From assembly GCA_020171895.1 (NCBI GenBank), contig JAIVAN010000009.1, forward strand, positions 62,001-126,000: a stretch of DNA of 64,000 nt, written 5' to 3'. Below are positions 59,283-64,000 of the stretch, piece after piece; position 1 is the first letter of the stretch, and each line of letters opens with the position of its first letter. Below the pieces are notes generated by a model. It was not told the origin of the DNA, did no database searches, and saw nothing but the letters and a program-made list of their open reading frames with translations. The position numbers were made by a program, and so were the translations under genes. The DNA comes from Bacillus timonensis. GTDB lineage: Bacteria; Bacillota; Bacilli; Bacillales; Bacillaceae_L.

Positions 59283-59792
59283 ATGAGTCACAAAAACAAA
59301 CAATACGATGGTATGACAAATCCATATATGGGCTATGGATATGATCCACAGCAAGGCTATAATCCATATGGTGGTTACATGGCACCAGGTCAACAAGGTC
59401 AATTCGGAGGTTATGGTTACCCACAACAACCTCCAATGGGGATGCCACCACAAGTTCCACCTACTACACCATTAGGGGCAGACCAACCACAAGTACCTGG
59501 AATGCTACCACTTGAGCAGTCTTATATTGAAAATATTTTGCGTTTAAACAAAGGTAAGCTCGCTACTGTATACATGACATTTGAAAACAACCGTGAATGG
59601 AATGCGAAGGTCTTCAAAGGGATTGTTGAAGCGGCAGGGCGTGATCATATCATTTTAAGTGATCCACAAACTGGCATGCGCTACCTTTTATTAATGGTTT
59701 ACTTAGATTATGTAACATTTGATGAAGAACTAGAGTATGATTATCCTTACGGAGCAGGATTACAAGGAATGGGTACTTACTCTCCACGTTAA
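59283..59792 (+). CDS. gerQ: Spore coat protein GerQ
   Basis: Coat protein needed for CwlJ assembly and cross-linked by transglutaminase. The N-terminal half (residues 1-75) is a low-complexity Gly-Tyr-Pro-Gln stretch (YGYDPQQGYNPYGGY). The conserved domain (about 80-160) has QSYIENILRLNKGKLATVYMTFE and SDPQTGMRYLLLMVYLDYV. I chose the ATG at 59283, preceded by AGGAGGG; a TTG upstream is part of the SD region. CATATACT (59251-59258) resembles a sigma-E -10, but no convincing -35 partner was found. Confidence 0.94.
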   Translation: MSHKNKQYDGMTNPYMGYGYDPQQGYNPYGGYMAPGQQGQFGGYGYPQQPPMGMPPQVPPTTPLGADQPQVPGMLPLEQSYIENILRLNKGKLATVYMTFENNREWNAKVFKGIVEAAGRDHIILSDPQTGMRYLLLMVYLDYVTFDEELEYDYPYGAGLQGMGTYSPR

Positions 59793-59797
59793 TCATT

Positions 59798-59828
59798 AGA
59801 AAAGGAGTGCAAATAGCACTCCTTTTTC
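59798..59828. terminator. Bidirectional terminator between gerQ and ywdK
   Basis: AAAAGGAGTGC pairs with GCACTCCTTTT around AAATA, with A and T tracts on both sides. The genes converge here. Confidence 0.9.
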
Positions 59829-60196
59829 TATTTTACTGCCGCTACAATGATTAAGATCCACCCAATTAAAAAAGCTACACCACCAAGTGGAGTGATTGCT
59901 CCTAAAACTTTGATTCCTGTAGTACTTAACACATATAAGCTTCCTGAAAACAATACGATTCCAGCAAGCATAAACCAACCAGCTGTTGCAAAAGTACCAA
60001 CTGAAGGAAATTTATCAATTAGCATCGCTATAATGAATAGCCCTAATGCATGAAACATTTGATATTGTACTCCTGTGTTCCACACTTTTAAGTACTTTTC
60101 TGATATTTTCCCCTCTAAACCATGAGCACCGAATGCACCTAAAGCAACAGCTAGAAATGCATTTATAGCACCAAGTATTAAAAATAATTTCATCAA
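59828..60196 (-). CDS. ywdK: DUF423 membrane protein, YwdK-like
   Basis: 122-residue protein with four transmembrane helices. DUF423 signatures are [25 protein letters not shown] at the N terminus (about 7-31, cited as [11 protein letters not shown]) and [21 protein letters not shown]. The C-terminal half has [29 protein letters not shown]. It is small and often called YgdD in enterics; function is unknown. It is divergent from the pxpBAC genes. Confidence 0.9.
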   Translation of the reverse strand: MMKLFLILGAINAFLAVALGAFGAHGLEGKISEKYLKVWNTGVQYQMFHALGLFIIAMLIDKFPSVGTFATAGWFMLAGIVLFSGSLYVLSTTGIKVLGAITPLGGVAFLIGWILIIVAAVK

Positions 60197-60328
60197 AATC
60201 GTCTCCTATCAACTCTTTTTTCTCTTCTATCTTAATCTTCTGCAAAAAAATTTCAACTGTCTCGGTTTCTTTAAAAGAATATGATATAGTTTTAATTATC
60301 AAAAAACGGTTAGGTGCTGGTGATACGA

Positions 60329-61066
60329 ATGACGTATACAATCTTACCATTAGGTGACTTAGCGATTCAAATACTATACAACGCTCCTATAACTACTAGG
60401 CTAACTGAAGAAATTCAATCTATTAGCAAAAGCTTATTTAACGCAAATGTAAAAGGGATCGTTGAAATTGTTCCGGCTCTGCAAACAATGACGATTTACT
60501 ACGATCCTATCATTCTTTCATATCATAACTTACTAGAAACCGTAAATAACTACTGTACATTAGAAGATAATGAACGATTAACAAAAACGAAAAATCTCAT
60601 TACCATTCCAACCTGCTATGGAGGTCTTTTTGGAGAGGATTTAGCTAAAGTAGCCTCATATCACCAAATAACTGAGGAAGAAGTCATTACTATTCATACA
60701 AGTGAAATGTATCATGTGGTAATGATAGGTTTTCTTCCTGGTTTTCCTTATTTACAGGGTCTTTCAAAAAAAATTTATACTCCTAGATTACCCGAGCCTA
60801 GGCTTCGAGTTCCAAAAGGTTCTGTTGGTATAGGTGGAGATCAAACGGGTGTATATCCTTTAGAATCACCAGGTGGCTGGAATATTATTGGACAGACTCC
60901 ATTAGAATTATTTCAACCTAAAGCTGATGAGGCCTTTTTGTTTCAGCCCGGTGATATGATTCGATTCTCATCTATCTCACAAGATGAATTCTACAAAATA
61001 AAAGAAGAAATCAGTCAGCATACATACAAGATTCAAAAGGAGGTTGTTACACTTGAGGACAATTGA
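60329..61066 (+). CDS. pxpB: 5-oxoprolinase subunit B (KipI/PxpB)
   Basis: Subunit of the ATP-dependent 5-oxoprolinase that recycles pyroglutamate to glutamate. The CT_C_D domain is complete (245 residues): LPLGDLAIQ, the YDP segment near 55, FLPGFPYLQGL (near 130) and VPKGSVGIGGDQTGVYPLESPGGW. The ATG at 60329 has only a distant AGGTG; GTG codons at 60314 and 60320 are alternatives. In B. subtilis the homologue KipI also inhibits the kinase KinA, so an extra regulatory role is possible. Confidence 0.92.
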   Translation: MTYTILPLGDLAIQILYNAPITTRLTEEIQSISKSLFNANVKGIVEIVPALQTMTIYYDPIILSYHNLLETVNNYCTLEDNERLTKTKNLITIPTCYGGLFGEDLAKVASYHQITEEEVITIHTSEMYHVVMIGFLPGFPYLQGLSKKIYTPRLPEPRLRVPKGSVGIGGDQTGVYPLESPGGWNIIGQTPLELFQPKADEAFLFQPGDMIRFSSISQDEFYKIKEEISQHTYKIQKEVVTLEDN

Positions 61067-61811
61067 TGTAAATTGTGATATGGGGGAAAGTTTTGGTTCC
61101 TATCGTGTCGGTTGTGATACAGAGCTATTTCCTTATATTTCAAGCGCAAACATCGCATGCGGGTTTCATGCCGGAGACCCACATGTAATGAACGAAACCG
61201 TCAAACAAGCTGCCATGCACAATGTATCTATCGGTGCTCATCCAGGCTATCAAGACTTACAAGGATTTGGTCGTAGATTGATTCCATTATCACCGATAGA
61301 AGTAACTGAAATGATTTTGTACCAACTTGGGGCTCTTTCGGCATTTTGCAAAGCCAACTCTGCCCATTTGAGCCATGTAAAGCCACATGGTGCCCTTTAT
61401 AATCTTGCTGCGACTAATCGAGAGGTAGCAAAAGCAATTGCTACAGCGGTTGCTTCATTCGATAACACATTATGCTTATACGGATTAGCTGGGAGTGAAC
61501 TGATTGCTGCTGGAAACCACATGGGTCTTAAAACAGCTTCTGAAGTGTTTGCCGATCGAACCTATCAATCAGATGGAACACTTACTCCTCGTTCTGAGAA
61601 AAACGCCGTCATCCAAGATGTAAATTTATCTGTTAAGCAAGTACTACAGATGATCCAACAAGGGACTGTCACTTCAGTTGATGGACAAGTTATCCCCATT
61701 CAAGTTGATACGATTTGTGTGCATGGTGATAGTACACATGCTCTTTTATTTTTACAAGAGCTCCATAATCAGCTTACTGCTAACAACATTGTTATAAAGG
61801 CCAAATGGTAA
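61053..61811 (+). CDS. pxpA: 5-oxoprolinase subunit A (LamB/YcsF, PxpA)
   Basis: LamB/YcsF-type subunit, 252 residues, with the signature VNCDMGESFGSYRVG at the N terminus, SANIACGFHAGDP (near 33) and the conserved SHVKPHGALYN (near 108). The start is TTG at 61053, which has AAAGGAGG upstream and lies 14 bp inside the end of pxpB, so the two are translationally coupled. Its end overlaps the start of pxpC. Confidence 0.94.
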   Translation: MRTIDVNCDMGESFGSYRVGCDTELFPYISSANIACGFHAGDPHVMNETVKQAAMHNVSIGAHPGYQDLQGFGRRLIPLSPIEVTEMILYQLGALSAFCKANSAHLSHVKPHGALYNLAATNREVAKAIATAVASFDNTLCLYGLAGSELIAAGNHMGLKTASEVFADRTYQSDGTLTPRSEKNAVIQDVNLSVKQVLQMIQQGTVTSVDGQVIPIQVDTICVHGDSTHALLFLQELHNQLTANNIVIKAKW

Positions 61812-62755
61812 GCAGCATGAAGGAGCCACTATTTACAGTCAACAAGAAGGGGTTACTCACTTCTTTTCAAGATTTAGGAAGAACAGGCCTTCAGCAGTTT
61901 GGAGTTGTTACGAGCGGCGCCATTGACGTGTATGCCCTGCAAATAGCCAACCTTTTAGTTGGTAATTCTCGATCTGAAGCATGTATAGAAGTATCCATGA
62001 TTGGACCAGAACTTGTTGTGGAAGCAAGCCAAGCTTATATTTCCATTTGCGGAGGAAATTTAAGTCCTACGATAAATGGACGTCCCGCTATAATGTGGAA
62101 AACACTATCTGTGAAAAGAGGAGATGTACTTTCTTTTGGAAAGCCTCTTTGCGGCGTTAGATCATACATAGCTGTTTCTGGGGGATACCACATTGAAACC
62201 ATTTTACATAGCAAATCTTATTATGAAAAAGCGAATTTAGGGGAAAGAATTGAACAAGGACAAATAATTTACAGTAATCGTTCTTCTCATAAAAGGAGAA
62301 AAATAGTTCTTCCTCAAGCGCTTATCCCTCGATACGATAGGGAGATCACATTACGTGTAATCGGTGGCCCACACAAGTCAACTTTTACAGATAAATCCTT
62401 TAAAGAGTTTTTTCATACTACATATACACTCGTACAAGGTGACAGAATGGGTGCACGCTTAAAAAGTAATACCCCTATCAAACATGTAGCAGGTGCGGAT
62501 ATACCTTCAGAGGCAATTCCATTAGGTGGAATTCAAGTACCTAGTAATGGACAACCCATTATTTTATTAGCAGATCGACAAACAACTGGGGGATACACGA
62601 GAATTGGTACAGTTATTTCCGTTGATATCTCAAAAATTGCACAACTGCCTGTTGGTGGAACGATTCAATTTGATGCATGTTCAATTGAAGATGCACACGA
62701 GGCATATATTAAGAGGGAAAAGTATTTAAAATTTATGGAAATGACTACGCGATAA
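61805..62755 (+). CDS. pxpC: 5-oxoprolinase subunit C (KipA/PxpC)
   Basis: CT_A_B domain subunit of 316 residues that completes the PxpABC complex. Signatures are TSFQDLGRTGLQQFGV near residue 20, GGNLSPTINGRPA, GVRSYIAVSGGY and the C-terminal LLADRQTTGGYTRIGTVISVD. Its ATG overlaps the pxpA stop codon by seven bases. In this operon the order is B-A-C. Confidence 0.94.
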   Translation: MVSSMKEPLFTVNKKGLLTSFQDLGRTGLQQFGVVTSGAIDVYALQIANLLVGNSRSEACIEVSMIGPELVVEASQAYISICGGNLSPTINGRPAIMWKTLSVKRGDVLSFGKPLCGVRSYIAVSGGYHIETILHSKSYYEKANLGERIEQGQIIYSNRSSHKRRKIVLPQALIPRYDREITLRVIGGPHKSTFTDKSFKEFFHTTYTLVQGDRMGARLKSNTPIKHVAGADIPSEAIPLGGIQVPSNGQPIILLADRQTTGGYTRIGTVISVDISKIAQLPVGGTIQFDACSIEDAHEAYIKREKYLKFMEMTTR

Positions 62756-62821
62756 GTCTATGAAGAAAACTTTCCATTAATGATGACAGAGGTGTAATCA
62801 ACTATTTCTTAAAGTGTATAA

Positions 62822-62862
62822 AAACAAGCTTGAGAATAGAAACTCTTTCTCAAGCTTGTCAC
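62822..62862. terminator. Bidirectional terminator between pxpC and the downstream small gene
   Basis: A perfect 13-bp stem ACAAGCTTGAGAA (62824-62836) pairs with TTCTCAAGCTTGT (62847-62859) around a ten-base loop. The T tracts are modest. Confidence 0.8.
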
Positions 62863-62869
62863 ACTTTGA

Positions 62870-63172
62870 TTACCGATTACTTAAATACACAGAAATAGCT
62901 TCTTCAATATCATCTCGGTCTTGATCATCCGCTTTAATGTGATAGTGGTCTCCTTCAACCGAGCTTGAAAATGATTGAAATCCTTGTTGTTTTAAAAAAT
63001 CATCTACGTCAGACAATTTATCACTTGGGTTTGATAATGTCTTATGTCCAATCAATTCATCGTTCACAAATACTTCGTAACGATCCTCATTTATTTTAGA
63101 CCCTGCCTTTAAGTCTGAATCATCATAGGCAAACTTTCCAAATAAAATTCCATCTCCATTACCTGGCATCAT
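62870..63172 (-). CDS. Hypothetical acidic protein
   Basis: I do not recognise this protein. It is about 100 residues and acidic (many Asp and Glu), beginning MMPGNGDGILFGKFAYDDSD. No signal peptide or transmembrane helix is present. Its C-terminal half has FLKQQGFQSFSSSVEGDHYHIKADDQDRDDIEEAI, which reads like a small alpha-beta fold (listed here as a string only to 20 residues: FLKQQGFQSFSSS). The start follows GGAGGTAACG, and two adjacent ATG codons are possible. Codon usage matches its neighbours. It lies between pxpC and the DUF5327 gene. Confidence 0.7.
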   Translation of the reverse strand: MMPGNGDGILFGKFAYDDSDLKAGSKINEDRYEVFVNDELIGHKTLSNPSDKLSDVDDFLKQQGFQSFSSSVEGDHYHIKADDQDRDDIEEAISVYLSNR

Positions 63173-63258
63173 CGTTACCTCCATTTTAAAATCATACTTT
63201 TAATTTCTTCAAAGGAGGTAAAGAATATGAATGGTAAGTTTTCGCAACAACTTACAAG

Positions 63259-64000
<742 letters not shown>

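Overview
The window looks like an ori-proximal chromosome segment of a low-GC, endospore-forming Bacillaceae, probably an alkaliphile or haloalkaliphile. Gene content and order follow the Bacillus subtilis glyA-ywlG-rpiB-...-prfA-...-rho-glpX-murZ-fbaA-spo0F-pyrG-rpoE-fadF-clsB-...-argS-speB-speE-pbpG-...-pta-hemQ-cwlJ-gerQ block. Sporulation genes (spoIIR, racA, spo0F, rsfA, pbpG, cwlJ, gerQ) establish a spore former. A KP-43-type oxidatively stable subtilase and a haloarchaeal-like Dps protein hint at an alkaline or saline habitat; that habitat is inference.

Region 1-9.1 kb (minus strand): glyA, ywlG, rpiB, ywlE, mntP, the tRNA t6A gene ywlC, a GNAT protein, spoIIR, prmC and prfA. A cluster of DnaA boxes lies between ywlC and the GNAT gene. 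Region 9.3-12.1 kb: racA on the plus strand, a 52-bp tandem hairpin array, a sporulation-type lipoprotein, tdk and rpmE. Region 12.3-22.3 kb: rho, glpX, murZ, tal, fbaA, spo0F, a DUF2529 gene, pyrG and rpoE; pyrG carries a recognisable GGG-initiated attenuator leader.

Region 22.5-33.6 kb is a catabolic block on the minus strand: fadF, mmgA-mmgB-mmgC-like thiolase, 3-hydroxyacyl-CoA dehydrogenase and acyl-CoA dehydrogenase, acdA, a TetR regulator and the fused isobutyryl-CoA mutase icmF. It sits between rpoE and fadF, where B. subtilis has only acdA. A FadR-like palindrome lies inside the fadF promoter and a diverged copy precedes the thiolase gene.

Region 33.9-48 kb: clsB and uvsE (plus), the secreted subtilase, a missed 59-residue XapX protein, argS with ywiB, speE-speB (spermidine synthesis), pbpG, ywhD, a site-2-protease homologue and a small tautomerase followed by a second 52-bp hairpin array. 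Region 48-64 kb: a purine permease with putative PurR boxes, a Dps-like protein, Mn-pyrophosphatase, an HD phosphohydrolase, rsfA, lipL, pta, the haem enzyme chdC, cwlJ-gerQ, the pxpBAC 5-oxoprolinase genes and the start of a GH13 glucosidase.

Three repeat families stand out. The first is a ~253-bp dispersed and locally tandem element (about nine complete or partial copies). The second is a single copy of a GCGGAAGCGCC-type long hairpin element. The third is a pair of tandem arrays 38 kb apart that share exactly the same 52-bp period and a TTCATC-N5-GATGAA hairpin followed by a T tract. The shared-period arrays are the most unusual structure seen. No rRNA, tRNA, CRISPR, prophage or intact insertion sequence was recognised.
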